A stretch of 64,000 nt of DNA from Lachnospiraceae bacterium. GTDB taxonomy: Bacteria; Bacillota; Clostridia; Lachnospirales; Lachnospiraceae. This document shows, piece by piece, positions 33,089 to 42,101 of this stretch; position 1 is the first letter of the stretch, and the number at the start of each line of letters is the position of its first letter. The stretch covers positions 1-64,000 of the forward strand of contig JAIDFQ010000045.1 in assembly GCA_029054245.1 (NCBI GenBank), written 5' to 3'. Position numbers and translations under genes: made by a program. Below the pieces are notes generated by a model. That model was not told the DNA's origin. It saw nothing but the letters and a program-made list of their open reading frames with translations, and did no database searches.

Positions 33089-34786
33089 CTATCTTGCCAA
33101 GTAAGCCTCGATGATATCCCAGATTTCAGGCTTTTCAAATCCCAATCTCCAGCATGCCACACCGCCTATTTGATATTTTTCCATAATGTTTAATTTAACT
33201 TCCATGGAAGACTCGTCCTCCAGCCAAATCTGATACAGGCTTCCGCCCTCTGAGTATTCTCCGTAATTCTGGCAGGTCTCGTCGTTCCATTCTATTTGGA
33301 TATTGTGGGCATTTACATATTCTTCAGCCATTTCCATCCCCACTGCCTGACTGTCTAGGGCGCCGTCTTTGGTCTCCCAGATTCTGGTGTAGAATGGGAC
33401 TGCGTTGATTACTTTGCTGGCAGGAACCTGAGAAACTGTCTTTTCGATGCCCTCTTCGACGAAGCTGATGGATGCCACGCTTCCTGCTTCGGGACTTCCG
33501 GCATAATGCTCATCATATCCCATGATGATTACATAATCGGCGACAACGCCCTGTTCTTGCCTGTTGTAGTGATCCGTATATCCAGTGGGTACATAATTAT
33601 CCACGGAAAGGACGATGCCGTTTGCGCGGCAGGGAATGGATAACTCCCGGATAAATTCTATATAATGTTCTCCGCAGTCCATGCTGATCTGCTCAAAATC
33701 CACATTGATTCCGTCGAGTCCATACGTAAGCGCGGTATTTATCAGACCATCGATCAGCTTTGCTCTGGTGGTTGTGGAAGAGAGAATCGCGTACATGTCG
33801 ATGCTGTTCTTATATTCAATGTTTTCCACAAGTCCCCATACTTCAAGTCCCATTCCATGAGCCTTGTCCACATAACTCTGACTTGCAAAGCTAGTGAAGT
33901 TTCCTTCATTGTCACTAAGTTTAAACCAGGTAGGTGAAATGACATTGAGTCCTTTGGTGTTGGCTGTTACGGCATCAAGGGTATCGTTTCCGGCGAGCCC
34001 GGCTACCACATGCCAGCCGAGATTGATTTTGTAATCTCTCGTCAGACTGGTGTATTCCGGTTCTTCGTAGTCGGTGACAGGTATGGGAAGTTCTGTCCTG
34101 GCTTCCTCGAGGCGTTTGTTTTCGATATATCCTATCACGGAATCGGCAGTCTTGACTTTTGACCAGGTTTCCATCTGTTCTAGAAGGATTACTTTATCTC
34201 CTGCAGAGACATCTTCAAGGATCTCACTCTTTACGCCGCCTAAAACTCTTACGGCGGTGTCCTTTATAACCTCTGCGGTCTTTCTCTCTTCCCAGGTAAG
34301 ATAAATTTGCAGCCGGTTCGGTTCTGTAAATCCCTCGTAGGAGAAATTGGTATATCGTTTCACATAATCTATGGCAAGATATAAAGTATCTCCCTCATAT
34401 CTTGCGGGCTGGTAAGCAAGTGTTTCAGCTCCGTTTTTGGTGGTGACTTCGCTGCTTCCCACAGTCGTGCGGATGATGTCATCAGGAAGTGTGTAAAGCA
34501 GAAGCCCCTCGCCTTTATCTTCGTAGAAACGGTCATTGAAATATTTATGGACCGTGTTTAAATCCAAATAATAAACGCCATCAAAAAGGCGTGCTCTTTC
34601 TTCAATTATTTCATTTTGTAGTACGATCGCAACGTCGTCGTCTCCAGCTATTTGAAAATAAGCATTAAGGTCGGCACGTTCTTTCGTGTAGGAATATTTT
34701 TCCAATATCTTTGTCCCAAAGCTTATTCCTGCAATAACTATAATAAGGACGATTGCTATCAGAACAGGTATTATTTTTTTTTTCAT
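33089..34786 (-). CDS. GH18-type glycoside hydrolase, extracellular
   Basis: A signal anchor (about 5-24) leads to a region of about 200 residues with copper-amine-oxidase-like repeats and an SH3-like segment (TAVRVLGGVKSEILEDVSAG), then a GH18 barrel (about 245-565). The catalytic motif DGINVDFEQ gives Asp358, Asp363 and acid Glu365. The family includes spore cortex lyases (SleL/YaaH type) and other peptidoglycan or chitin hydrolases; the SH3-like part favours a cell-wall substrate. The gene stands alone with its own promoter (TATAAT about 40 bases upstream). Confidence 0.85.
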   Translation of the reverse strand: MKKKIIPVLIAIVLIIVIAGISFGTKILEKYSYTKERADLNAYFQIAGDDDVAIVLQNEIIEERARLFDGVYYLDLNTVHKYFNDRFYEDKGEGLLLYTLPDDIIRTTVGSSEVTTKNGAETLAYQPARYEGDTLYLAIDYVKRYTNFSYEGFTEPNRLQIYLTWEERKTAEVIKDTAVRVLGGVKSEILEDVSAGDKVILLEQMETWSKVKTADSVIGYIENKRLEEARTELPIPVTDYEEPEYTSLTRDYKINLGWHVVAGLAGNDTLDAVTANTKGLNVISPTWFKLSDNEGNFTSFASQSYVDKAHGMGLEVWGLVENIEYKNSIDMYAILSSTTTRAKLIDGLINTALTYGLDGINVDFEQISMDCGEHYIEFIRELSIPCRANGIVLSVDNYVPTGYTDHYNRQEQGVVADYVIIMGYDEHYAGSPEAGSVASISFVEEGIEKTVSQVPASKVINAVPFYTRIWETKDGALDSQAVGMEMAEEYVNAHNIQIEWNDETCQNYGEYSEGGSLYQIWLEDESSMEVKLNIMEKYQIGGVACWRLGFEKPEIWDIIEAYLAR

Positions 34787-34888
34787 TCCGTAACCTCCAA
34801 TCGTCCTATATTATAGCAGACTATTCCCACATCGTCATTACCCATTTTGACTTTTTACAACATTTTCTTTCGGCATAATTTGCGCATA

Positions 34889-34958
34889 AGGGGAACCGGA
34901 GCATACCATTTGTTTTTTGGTTATAAGGGGCTTTCGGTTGCTTGCATCTCCGGTCCCC
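34889..34958. other. Unexplained 70-base inverted-repeat element
   Basis: GGGGAACCGGAG at one end pairs with CTCCGGTCCCC at the other (11 pairs, one bulged base), enclosing about 46 bases. It lies between the GH18-like gene's promoter and a 72-residue gene. There is no T tract for a terminator. It may be a structured RNA element or a tiny mobile element with terminal repeats. Part of it (34932-34949) also occurs, inverted, at 1954-1971. Confidence 0.4.
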
Positions 34959-34978
34959 GGCGTGTTTAGATAGGGGCA

Positions 34979-35197
34979 TTAATTATGGAAGATCTGGTCA
35001 TACCTGATTTCCTTTAGCTTGCCGTTTTCGTCGATTACATAGTCTGGCATATAGACTGTATCCTCGTTTACGCAATGCTTCATAATATATTCCGTAGTGG
35101 ACGGAACGCCATTTAGGTACAGCTTTACGCCTTCCTTTTCCAGCTGTTTGAGCCGTGGTCTAAGAGAAACGGGATCTGTTTTGCTTTTTGAGCACAT
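34979..35197 (-). CDS. Small hypothetical protein, 72 aa
   Basis: I do not recognise a named domain. The core KLYLNGVPSTTEYIMKHC, followed by DYVIDENGKLKEIRYD, is a compact mixed fold. I start at the ATG with AGGAG upstream; an upstream extension of 29 residues is possible but has no ribosome binding site. It is a single gene, transcribed toward the inverted-repeat element. Confidence 0.6.
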   Translation of the reverse strand: MCSKSKTDPVSLRPRLKQLEKEGVKLYLNGVPSTTEYIMKHCVNEDTVYMPDYVIDENGKLKEIRYDQIFHN

Positions 35198-35832
35198 GAT
35201 TCTCCTATCTGTTTTGAATCTGTTTTTGACAAATTCCAAAAGGATTCCGTGATATGTCATGTCAAAAAGATAAATTAAATTCAAAACTGATTATAGTTTT
35301 CGTATTAATGACGATAATAAAAACAGATAAGATGCCGGACACGTATCTAAAATAAACTACCGCTGCGAATTTCTAACTGGGTGAATTATAACAATTGAAA
35401 AACTATAGAAAGACTATAGAAAACTCGCGACAGGCACGAAGCCTGTTAGACATCGACAGATGCGCTGACCTTGACAGCAATGGAATTATACTGTTTGATC
35501 CGCTCATCCTAGATTAAATTTGCTTAGATTCGTATAAATAAAATTTTGAAAAATCATGCCTCCTCCCGATACAGGACTTATCCGGAAGCATCTTACGAAA
35601 ATGAGAATAGCATTTGTTACTAATTTTTGCAAGATATTCCCATGATTTTTTATATATTTTTAACAGAAATTCTATAAAAAGCCCCAAAATAAGTAGTTTA
35701 TTAAATTTTTTTAAACTGTTTTTCTGTCCTATTGACTTAAATTCGCACAAAGTATAATATAATTTTAAGTGACTGTAAGTGTCACCAAACGGCAGGATAA
35801 CAGTATCTTAATAGTAAGGATGTGAAAATAAT
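35198..35832. other. Long intergenic region before mecA
   Basis: This 635-base AT-rich region holds the mecA promoter near its right end, a small hairpin ACAGGC-ACGAA-GCCTGT (35430-35446) and a short direct repeat ACTATAGAAA (about 35402-35420). A minus-strand frame at 35514-35750 lacks a ribosome binding site and coding character, so I do not call it a gene. The rest shows nothing recognisable. Confidence 0.4.
35732..35758 (+). promoter_or_regulatory. Promoter of mecA
   Basis: TTGACT (35732-35737) is followed by two overlapping TATAAT boxes (35753-35758 and 35758-35763), at 15 and 20 bases spacing. It is about 70 bases before the mecA start. Confidence 0.6.
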
Positions 35833-36633
35833 ATGAAAATAGAAAAAGTTAACGATCATCAGATTCGCTGTACCCTTACCAGAGAAGATTTGGCAGACAG
35901 GGAATTGAAGCTCAGCGAGCTTGCTTACGGTACAGAAAAAGCTAAAGATTTATTTCGCGATATGATGCAGCAGGCATCTTTTGAATTTGGATTTGAAGCG
36001 GAAGACATTCCTTTGATGATAGAAGCGATTCCTTTAAACTCCGAATGTATCGTTCTTATCATCACCAAGGTGGAGGATCCGGATGAGCTCGATACCCGTT
36101 TTTCAAAGTTTGCTCCGTCAGTTCACGAAGAAGACAATACTTTGGGGGATGTTCTCGATACCATTGCAGAAGGTGCCGACGAGGTTCTTGATTTATTCAA
36201 GAAAATCCAAAACACAAAAGCAGGAAATAATCCCTCTGAAGGAGCATCATCTGTTGGTGAAAATAGTTCAGATGCAGAAAGCGCCAAGCGGTCTTTCAAG
36301 AATGCCCTGCAGAAAAAGCTTTCTGACACTGCAGTTCCTACAGAGCTTACCAAGCTTTATTCGTTCCAATCGCTTAGGGAGATCATTGGTTCAGCGCATG
36401 TTCTGTCTGATTTTTATAACGGAACGAACTCATTATACAAGCAAAAGGACGGTTCTTATATATTAGTCCTTTCTAAAAGCGAACATTCGCCGGTGGATTT
36501 CAATAAGGTATGTAATGTTCTTTCAGAATACGGATCGATTGTCAAATCGGTACCGGCTTCCGAGGCATACCTAGAAGAACATTTTGAACCGGTTATTCAA
36601 AATACTGCATTGCAGTCGTTATCCTGCATTTAA
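35833..36633 (+). CDS. mecA: Adaptor protein MecA
   Basis: The 266-residue protein has the MecA layout: an N-terminal domain for substrate recognition (MKIEKVNDHQIRCTLTREDL, residues 1-95), a Ser/Asp-rich linker, and a C-terminal domain (about 170-266) containing the LYSFQSLREIIGSAHVL segment that binds ClpC. It delivers substrates to the ClpCP protease. The gene has its own promoter and terminator. Confidence 0.92.
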   Translation: MKIEKVNDHQIRCTLTREDLADRELKLSELAYGTEKAKDLFRDMMQQASFEFGFEAEDIPLMIEAIPLNSECIVLIITKVEDPDELDTRFSKFAPSVHEEDNTLGDVLDTIAEGADEVLDLFKKIQNTKAGNNPSEGASSVGENSSDAESAKRSFKNALQKKLSDTAVPTELTKLYSFQSLREIIGSAHVLSDFYNGTNSLYKQKDGSYILVLSKSEHSPVDFNKVCNVLSEYGSIVKSVPASEAYLEEHFEPVIQNTALQSLSCI

Positions 36634-36644
36634 AATCAGAGCTA

Positions 36645-36676
36645 AGGCAGCCCGCATAACGTGGCTGCCTGTTTTT
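36645..36676 (+). terminator. Terminator of mecA
   Basis: The 8-bp stem AGGCAGCC/GGCTGCCT has a ten-base loop and is followed by GTTTTT. Confidence 0.85.
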
Positions 36677-36679
36677 ATG

Positions 36680-36708
36680 TTGTTTTTATCATATTTTAAT
36701 GATACAAT
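36680..36708 (+). promoter_or_regulatory. Promoter of the NhaC antiporter gene
   Basis: TTGTTT (36680-36685) and TACAAT (36703-36708) are spaced by 17 bases, 77 bases before the gene. Confidence 0.55.
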
Positions 36709-36784
36709 AAATTGTCTGCGAAACACCTGTGCAGTTCTAGTTGAAAACTGAGATTTTTATACGAATGAGAAAGGGGTTCAAATT

Positions 36785-38401
36785 ATGAAAAAAATGAAAC
36801 GTGGACTGCTTGCAGGCGCATCAGTCCTTTCGATTTGCGTTCTGTTGGCGCCCATGCTGGTCTTGGCAGCAGAGGAAGGGACGCCGCAGCCATCTATGTA
36901 TGCTACCTTTTGGGCGCTGGTGCCTCCGATTGTCGCAATTGTACTTGCACTCATAACCAAAGAGGTTTACAGTTCTTTGTTTGTAGGTATCCTTGTGGGT
37001 GGGCTGTTTTATTCTGGTTTCTCTTTTGAAGGTACTTTTAATCACATCTTCAATGATGGGTTTGTAGCGGTACTGTCTGATGGCTATAATGTAGGTATTT
37101 TGATATTCCTTGTGATTTTAGGGGCAATGGTTAGCCTCATGAACCGTGCAGGAGGATCGGCGGCATTCGGGCATTTTGCCAAAAAAAAGATTAAGACCCG
37201 TGCTGGCGCGCAGCTTGCCACAGTGGCATTGGGTGTCCTTATTTTTATAGATGATTATTTTAACTGCCTGACGGTAGGCAGCGTTATGCGCCCTGTTACG
37301 GATGAGCACAAGGTTTCCCGTGCAAAGCTTTCTTATCTGATAGATGCCACAGCAGCTCCTGTATGTATTATTGCTCCCATTTCTTCTTGGGCAGCTGCCG
37401 TGTCTGGGTTTGTTGAAGGGGAAGATGGATTTTCCATTTTTATCAGGGCAATTCCTTACAATTATTATGCTCTTCTTACAATTGTGATGATGATAGCCGT
37501 TATCCTTTTGAATATTGACTTTGGTCCCATGCGCATTCATGAGAAAAATGCATTGAATGGCGATTTGTTTACTTCTGGGAAAGCCGCCCAAGAAGACGAA
37601 ACTGGTGCAAAAAATCCGAAAGGAAAGGTGATTGATCTAGTGATACCGATTATCACACTGATTATATGCTGTGTGATAGGCATGATTTATACTGGAGGAT
37701 TTTTCGGCGGAGAAAGCTTTGTTACTTCATTTTCTAATTCGGATGCTTCGGTTGGACTTGCACTGGGAAGCATATTTGCGATGTTGCTTACTATTATCAT
37801 ATATTTGATCAGGCGCGTGCTTACCTTCAGTGAGTGCATGGAGTGCCTTCCTTCTGGCTTTAAGGCAATGGTTCCGGCAATTCTGATCTTGACGTTTGCC
37901 TGGACCTTGAAAGCAATGACTGACAGCTTAGGAGCTGCCGTGTTCGTAGCGGAAGCAATGAAAAAAAGCGCTGGGGGGCTGATGATATTCCTTCCGGCAA
38001 TCATTTTCCTTGTAGGATGCTTCCTGGCATTCTCTACGGGAACTTCATGGGGAACCTTCGGCATACTGATTCCTATCGTGGTTTCGGCGTTTGCTGAGAC
38101 AAATCCCCAATTGATGATCATCTCCATCTCTGCATGTATGGCGGGGGCTGTCTGTGGAGATCATTGTTCTCCTATTTCAGACACGACGATTATGGCAAGC
38201 GCTGGCGCCCAGTGCAATCATGTCAACCATGTTTCCACTCAGCTGCCTTATGTGCTTGTGGTTGCAGCAGTTTCCTTTGTGACCTATATCATTTCCGGTT
38301 TTGTGCAAAATCCATGGATACCGCTTCCAATCGGGATTCTGTTGCTTCTTGCCTGTCTGCTTATTATAAGGACGCTGAACCGCAGAAAGAATGAATCATA
38401 A
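36785..38401 (+). CDS. NhaC-family Na+/H+ antiporter
   Basis: The 538-residue protein has about twelve membrane helices and family motifs such as FIDDYFNCLTVGSVMRPVTD and GTSWGTFGILIPIV with the CGDHCSPISDTTIMAS segment near the end. The NhaC group exchanges sodium or malate/lactate ions for protons; here the exact ion pair is not readable. The ATG follows AAAGGGG. It has its own promoter and terminator. Confidence 0.88.
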   Translation: MKKMKRGLLAGASVLSICVLLAPMLVLAAEEGTPQPSMYATFWALVPPIVAIVLALITKEVYSSLFVGILVGGLFYSGFSFEGTFNHIFNDGFVAVLSDGYNVGILIFLVILGAMVSLMNRAGGSAAFGHFAKKKIKTRAGAQLATVALGVLIFIDDYFNCLTVGSVMRPVTDEHKVSRAKLSYLIDATAAPVCIIAPISSWAAAVSGFVEGEDGFSIFIRAIPYNYYALLTIVMMIAVILLNIDFGPMRIHEKNALNGDLFTSGKAAQEDETGAKNPKGKVIDLVIPIITLIICCVIGMIYTGGFFGGESFVTSFSNSDASVGLALGSIFAMLLTIIIYLIRRVLTFSECMECLPSGFKAMVPAILILTFAWTLKAMTDSLGAAVFVAEAMKKSAGGLMIFLPAIIFLVGCFLAFSTGTSWGTFGILIPIVVSAFAETNPQLMIISISACMAGAVCGDHCSPISDTTIMASAGAQCNHVNHVSTQLPYVLVVAAVSFVTYIISGFVQNPWIPLPIGILLLLACLLIIRTLNRRKNES

Positions 38402-38430
38402 GAATGAACCACAAAATGGGGCAGAAAAAA

Positions 38431-38465
38431 GCCGGACAGTCTTTAAAGGGACTGCCCGGTTTTTA
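38431..38465 (+). terminator. Terminator of the antiporter gene
   Basis: The stem CCGG-ACAGTC with GACTG-CCCGG is followed by six T residues. It lies 30 bases after the stop. Confidence 0.8.
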
Positions 38466-38492
38466 TAAAAAGAAAAATATTTGCCATCTCAA

Positions 38493-38684
38493 TCAGAGGG
38501 CTTCGATCTTAGCCATTAAATCATTTATATCCATGCCATGAACCATAGCAGCCTCCTCAAGACTTTCCGCCTGCGCGGAAGGACAGCCAAGGCAATGCAT
38601 GCCTGCTTCCATGAGGATGGGCGCAACGTTCGGGTTGGTATTCAAAATCTCGCCGATTGTCATGTCTTTGGTAATCTGAGCCAT
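38493..38684 (-). CDS. DUF1858 redox-disulfide protein, 63 aa
   Basis: The sequence matches the hybrid-cluster-protein-associated redox disulfide family: [11 protein letters not shown] start, [19 protein letters not shown] with the C31-x2-C34 pair, and HGMD near the end. These small proteins are thought to carry a redox disulfide in anaerobes. It is transcribed away from the pyruvate formate-lyase genes from a divergent promoter region, which suggests a shared anaerobic or oxidative signal. The ATG follows GGAGG. Confidence 0.88.
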   Translation of the reverse strand: MAQITKDMTIGEILNTNPNVAPILMEAGMHCLGCPSAQAESLEEAAMVHGMDINDLMAKIEAL

Positions 38685-38757
38685 AATATAGAACCTCCTT
38701 CTATTGTATACATTTTCACAGCAGATGCTGTAGCAGACCCTGCGTCTGCGCTTTTAT

Positions 38758-38786
38758 AGTATAATACTTTGCCCACTTTCTGGCAA
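38758..38786 (-). promoter_or_regulatory. Promoter of the DUF1858 gene
   Basis: On the minus strand TTGCCA (38786-38781) and TATACT (38763-38758) are spaced by exactly 17 bases. The leader then contains the inverted repeat GCAGAC/GTCTGC. Confidence 0.7.
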
Positions 38787-38907
38787 GTCTAAACCCATCA
38801 GCCCCTCTATTTGCCCTTTGCCGAAGGCTGCTGTAACCTTTTTACAAAAAATATGTAAAATTTCCCTAAAATCCGTACTTTGTTCATAAAAAAGTACACT
38901 CTTTACC

Positions 38908-38937
38908 TTGACGATAAATGATATTCTAACATATAAT
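38908..38937 (+). promoter_or_regulatory. Promoter of the split pyruvate formate-lyase operon
   Basis: TTGACG (38908-38913) and TATAAT (38932-38937) are spaced by 18 bases. It is 69 bases before pflB, whose ATG follows AGGAGG. Confidence 0.75.
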
Positions 38938-39006
38938 GAGGGTACGGTAATAGCATAGTTTTTATGCACAAATAAATTAAATCATTTTATAGGAGGCTTA
39001 CACAAA

Positions 39007-41046
39007 ATGAGACCAGAATGGAAAGATTTTGTAGGCGGCAAGTGGGAGAATGAAGTCAATGTGCGCGACTTCATCCAGAGGAACTATCATCCTTATGATG
39101 GTGACGAATCCTTCTTAGCTGAAGCTACACAGAACACAAAAGACTTATGGCAGATGGTACTTGACTTGCAGAAGAAAGAGCGTGAGGCAGGCGGCGTTCT
39201 TGATATGGATACCAAAGTTGTATCAACCATCACATCACACGGCCCCGGTTACTTAGACAAGTCCAAAGAAAAAATCGTTGGTTTCCAGACAGATAAGCCT
39301 TTTAAGCGTTCTCTCCAGCCTTACGGCGGTATCAGAATGGCTGAAAAAGCTTGCGCTGACAATGGCTATGAAGTTGACCCTGAAATCAGTGAGTTCTTCT
39401 CAACACACAGAAAGACACATAATGCAGGATGCTTTGATGCTTATAATGCAGAGATGAGAGCATGTCGTTCCGCGCATATCATCACTGGTCTTCCAGATGC
39501 TTATGGACGTGGACGTATCATCGGTGACTACAGACGTGTTGCTCTGTACGGTATCGATAGACTGATCGAAGACAAGCAGGCACAGAAGGATTCTACAGGA
39601 CGTGTTATGACAGATGACGTTATCCGTCTTCGCGAAGAGCTTTCTGAGCAGATGGTTGCCCTTAAGATGATGAAGGAAATGGCTGCATCTTATGGCTGCG
39701 ATATCTCCAAACCTGCTACTAACGTACAGGAAGCAATCCAGGCTACTTACTTTGGTTATTTATGTTCAGTTAAGGAGCAGAACGGTGCTGCTATGTCCCT
39801 TGGACGTACATCCACATTCCTTGACTGCTATGCAGAAAGAGATCTTGCGAATGGAACATTCACAGAGCAGGAGATTCAGGAATTTGTTGACCACTTCATC
39901 ATGAAGTTAAGATGTGTAAAATTTGCACGTACTCCTGAATACAACCAGATCTTTGCTGGTGATCCTGTATGGGTAACAGAATCTCTTGGCGGTGTTGGCG
40001 TTGACGGACGCCCCATGGTAACAAAGATGAGCTTCCGTTATCTGCATACACTTACAAACTTAGGTCCCAGTCCGGAACCTAACTTGACGGTTCTCTGGTC
40101 TACAAGGCTTCCTGAAAACTGGAAGAAATACTGTGCAAAGATGTCTATCCAGACCTCTTCTATCCAGTATGAGAATGATGACCTCATGAGAGTGACACAC
40201 GGTGACGATTACGGTATCGCATGCTGCGTATCTTCTATGGTAATTGGTAAGGAAATGCAGTTCTTCGGCGCAAGAGCAAACCTTGCAAAATGTCTGCTTT
40301 ACGCTTTGAACGGCGGTGTTGATGAAGTTACCAAGAAACAGGTTGGCCCTAAGTATCGTCCTGTTGAAGGCGATGTGCTTGATTATGATGATGTATACAG
40401 CAAGTTCATCGATATGATGGAATGGCAGGCAGATGTATATGTAAATACTCTGAACATCATCCATTATATGCATGACAAATACTGCTATGAAAGAGCTGAA
40501 ATGGCACTTCATGACAGAGATGTTAAGCGTTACTTCGCAACAGGTGTTGCAGGTCTTTCCATCGTGGCTGACTCCTTATCCGCTATCAAGCATGCTAAGG
40601 TAGAGGTTATCAGAGATGAAGACGGTATCATCGTTGACTTCAAGACAACTGGTGAGTTCCCTAAATATGGTAATGATGATGATCGTGTAGACAGCATTGC
40701 GCAGGATGTTGTTCATAAATTTATGACAGCAATCAGAAGACATCACACCTACAGAAATGGTGTTCCTACAACATCCATTCTTACCATTACATCCAATGTA
40801 ACTTATGGTAAAGCAACCGGAAACACACCTGATGGACGTAAGAAAGGTCAGCCTTTCGCTCCTGGTGCAAATCCGATGCATGGACGCGATACCCACGGTG
40901 CAGTAGCATCCTTATCCTCTGTATCCAAGCTTCCTTTCAATGATGCACAGGATGGTATTTCCAATACCTTCACGATTATTCCGGGCGCGCTTGGCAAGGA
41001 AGATCAGGTATTTGCTGGGGATATCGAGCTCGACTTAAATAAGTAA
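39007..41046 (+). CDS. pflB: Pyruvate formate-lyase core lacking its glycyl-radical domain
   Basis: This is a true pyruvate formate-lyase by its active-site pair Cys406-Cys407 in YGIACCVSS and by whole-length similarity. It is only 679 residues; the family usually has about 750-760. It ends with [20 protein letters not shown], the point where a normal enzyme continues into the loop and glycyl-radical domain RVSGYAV. That domain is encoded separately two genes downstream. The stop is not a frameshift: both downstream genes have their own strong ribosome binding sites. The enzyme converts pyruvate and CoA to acetyl-CoA and formate, and would need the small partner to be active. Confidence 0.94.
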   Translation: MRPEWKDFVGGKWENEVNVRDFIQRNYHPYDGDESFLAEATQNTKDLWQMVLDLQKKEREAGGVLDMDTKVVSTITSHGPGYLDKSKEKIVGFQTDKPFKRSLQPYGGIRMAEKACADNGYEVDPEISEFFSTHRKTHNAGCFDAYNAEMRACRSAHIITGLPDAYGRGRIIGDYRRVALYGIDRLIEDKQAQKDSTGRVMTDDVIRLREELSEQMVALKMMKEMAASYGCDISKPATNVQEAIQATYFGYLCSVKEQNGAAMSLGRTSTFLDCYAERDLANGTFTEQEIQEFVDHFIMKLRCVKFARTPEYNQIFAGDPVWVTESLGGVGVDGRPMVTKMSFRYLHTLTNLGPSPEPNLTVLWSTRLPENWKKYCAKMSIQTSSIQYENDDLMRVTHGDDYGIACCVSSMVIGKEMQFFGARANLAKCLLYALNGGVDEVTKKQVGPKYRPVEGDVLDYDDVYSKFIDMMEWQADVYVNTLNIIHYMHDKYCYERAEMALHDRDVKRYFATGVAGLSIVADSLSAIKHAKVEVIRDEDGIIVDFKTTGEFPKYGNDDDRVDSIAQDVVHKFMTAIRRHHTYRNGVPTTSILTITSNVTYGKATGNTPDGRKKGQPFAPGANPMHGRDTHGAVASLSSVSKLPFNDAQDGISNTFTIIPGALGKEDQVFAGDIELDLNK

Positions 41047-41082
41047 AGTAAACAATAATCCGCTTTCAGGAGGTACAATGCA

Positions 41083-41286
41083 ATGGATGACAAAAAGATG
41101 ATCGATGATCTTGTAAAAATGCTGGATTCCGGTATGGCTATGGGTGTAGGTCATGTTAATGTAGACTATGACGAGACAAAAGAGAAATCAAAAGAAGTTC
41201 AGACCATGGGATGCACAGATTGTTCCAGAACGCCTCTGGCGTGCAGCGTACCTACCCTGGAGGATGGTTTGGATGATTTTCATTAA
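41083..41286 (+). CDS. Cysteine-containing GrcA-like small protein, 67 aa
   Basis: The N-terminal part (IDDLVKMLDS ... GVGHVNVDYDETK) aligns with the start of the glycyl-radical protein encoded next ([10 protein letters not shown] ... [13 protein letters not shown]). After this, instead of the radical loop, it has GCTDCSRTPLAC with cysteines 44, 47 and 54, and an acidic tail. I read it as a paralogue of the radical subunit that lost the glycine and gained a cysteine motif, possibly binding metal or acting as a thiol. The ATG follows AGGAGGT and is 36 bases after the core gene. No function is known to me. Confidence 0.7.
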   Translation: MDDKKMIDDLVKMLDSGMAMGVGHVNVDYDETKEKSKEVQTMGCTDCSRTPLACSVPTLEDGLDDFH

Positions 41287-41309
41287 GAATTATAAGGAGG
41301 TAAATTACC

Positions 41310-41552
41310 ATGGCAACAAATACAGCACAGGTAGATAATTTAGTATCATTATTGGATGGCTATGCAACAAAGGGTGGACACCATCTGAATGTAAATGTAT
41401 TGAACAGAGACATGTTGTTAGATGCTCAGAAGCATCCTGAGAATTATCCTCAGCTTACGATCCGCGTTTCTGGATATGCTGTTAACTTCATCAAGTTAAC
41501 ACCTGAACAGCAGGCTGACGTTATTTCCCGTACATTCCATGAGTCCATCTAA
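41310..41552 (+). CDS. grcA: Separate glycyl-radical subunit of pyruvate formate-lyase (GrcA-like)
   Basis: The 80-residue protein is the missing C-terminal piece of the split enzyme: [20 protein letters not shown], then the radical motif IRVSGYAV with Gly55, then [17 protein letters not shown]. It is the part activated by PflA. In E. coli a related stand-alone protein (YfiD/GrcA) only repairs oxygen-damaged PFL; here, because the core lacks this domain, it should be an obligatory subunit. The ATG follows AAGGAGG. A strong terminator comes next. Confidence 0.9.
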   Translation: MATNTAQVDNLVSLLDGYATKGGHHLNVNVLNRDMLLDAQKHPENYPQLTIRVSGYAVNFIKLTPEQQADVISRTFHESI

Positions 41553-41592
41553 GGGATAGGAAGGAAATTTTATTATTCTAATATGAGTGAAG

Positions 41593-41634
41593 AAGGCATA
41601 TCACCAGAATTATGAAGGGTGATATGCCTTTTTG
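41593..41634 (+). terminator. Terminator of the split pyruvate formate-lyase operon
   Basis: A perfect 13-bp stem, AAGGCATATCACC with GGTGATATGCCTT, is followed by a T run. Confidence 0.92.
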
Positions 41635-42101
41635 CTGCTTTCGTCTATGTGCAAGGCTTGTCATTTTGAAGTTTGAACAGTTCCGCCAGCGGACGGAGTT
41701 CTGTTTTGAAGGTAAGAATTTTTATCTATATCTTGCGAAAACGTTTAAGTGGCGCAGGGCATCCAAGGGAGAGGAGCATAAGAGTGAATAGATCTGGGAA
41801 CGGCTGTTCTTGCGCGGCTGCGCAACACGGAGCGCAACTTGAGGGCTCGTCATATATTCCAAAAAAACAATTCTAAAATTGCACAAAATCTCTAAAAATA
41901 ATTTGTAAGACTTAACGAAAATTAACGGAAACTTTACGAAAACTTGACAGTAGATTTTAAGAGTACTATACTAAACATGAACCCTAGAATTAGGAAAAAA
42001 GTAACAGATACATATAAATAGCGTTAGTTTAGCATAAGCAATTGGTAACGTTGCCGGGCAGAGGCATGCTGACGGTGATAAGAGATGTGGGGTTGAAGAA
42101 T
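41635..42101 (+). other. Intergenic region and leader of the pilus locus
   Basis: The first 300 bases show no gene or RNA I can name; there are short GC-rich repeats (TTGCGC/GCGCAA at 41811-41826) and an AT-rich run after 41880. The pilus promoter follows at 41944. The leader after it is about 120 bases, with no riboswitch signature I recognise. Confidence 0.45.
41944..41972 (+). promoter_or_regulatory. Near-consensus promoter of the pilus locus
   Basis: TTGACA (41944-41949) and TATACT (41967-41972) are spaced by exactly 17 bases. It is the best match to the sigma-A consensus in the window and stands 130 bases before the giant adhesin gene. No further promoter of this quality was seen within the 17 kb locus. 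Confidence 0.8.

Noticed and set aside
34889-34958. Cyclic-di-AMP (ydaO) or c-di-GMP riboswitch
   Set aside because: The stem is GC-rich like some riboswitches, but the conserved core segments are absent and the GH18-like gene's promoter lies downstream of it.
35514-35750. Minus-strand 78-codon frame
   Set aside because: Strongly AT-rich, no ribosome binding site, Lys/Ile/Tyr-dominated composition, and it overlaps the mecA promoter.
39007-41552. Frameshift or sequencing error explaining the short PFL
   Set aside because: The missing domain is not in another frame right after the core; a different small gene lies between, and both small genes have strong ribosome binding sites and clean starts.
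41673-41876. Plus-strand 67-codon frame between the PFL terminator and the pilus promoter
   Set aside because: No ribosome binding site and no protein-like pattern; probably non-coding DNA.
41973-42101. Riboswitch in the pilus leader (for example c-di-GMP type)
   Set aside because: None of the conserved core sequences of known c-di-GMP riboswitches is present.
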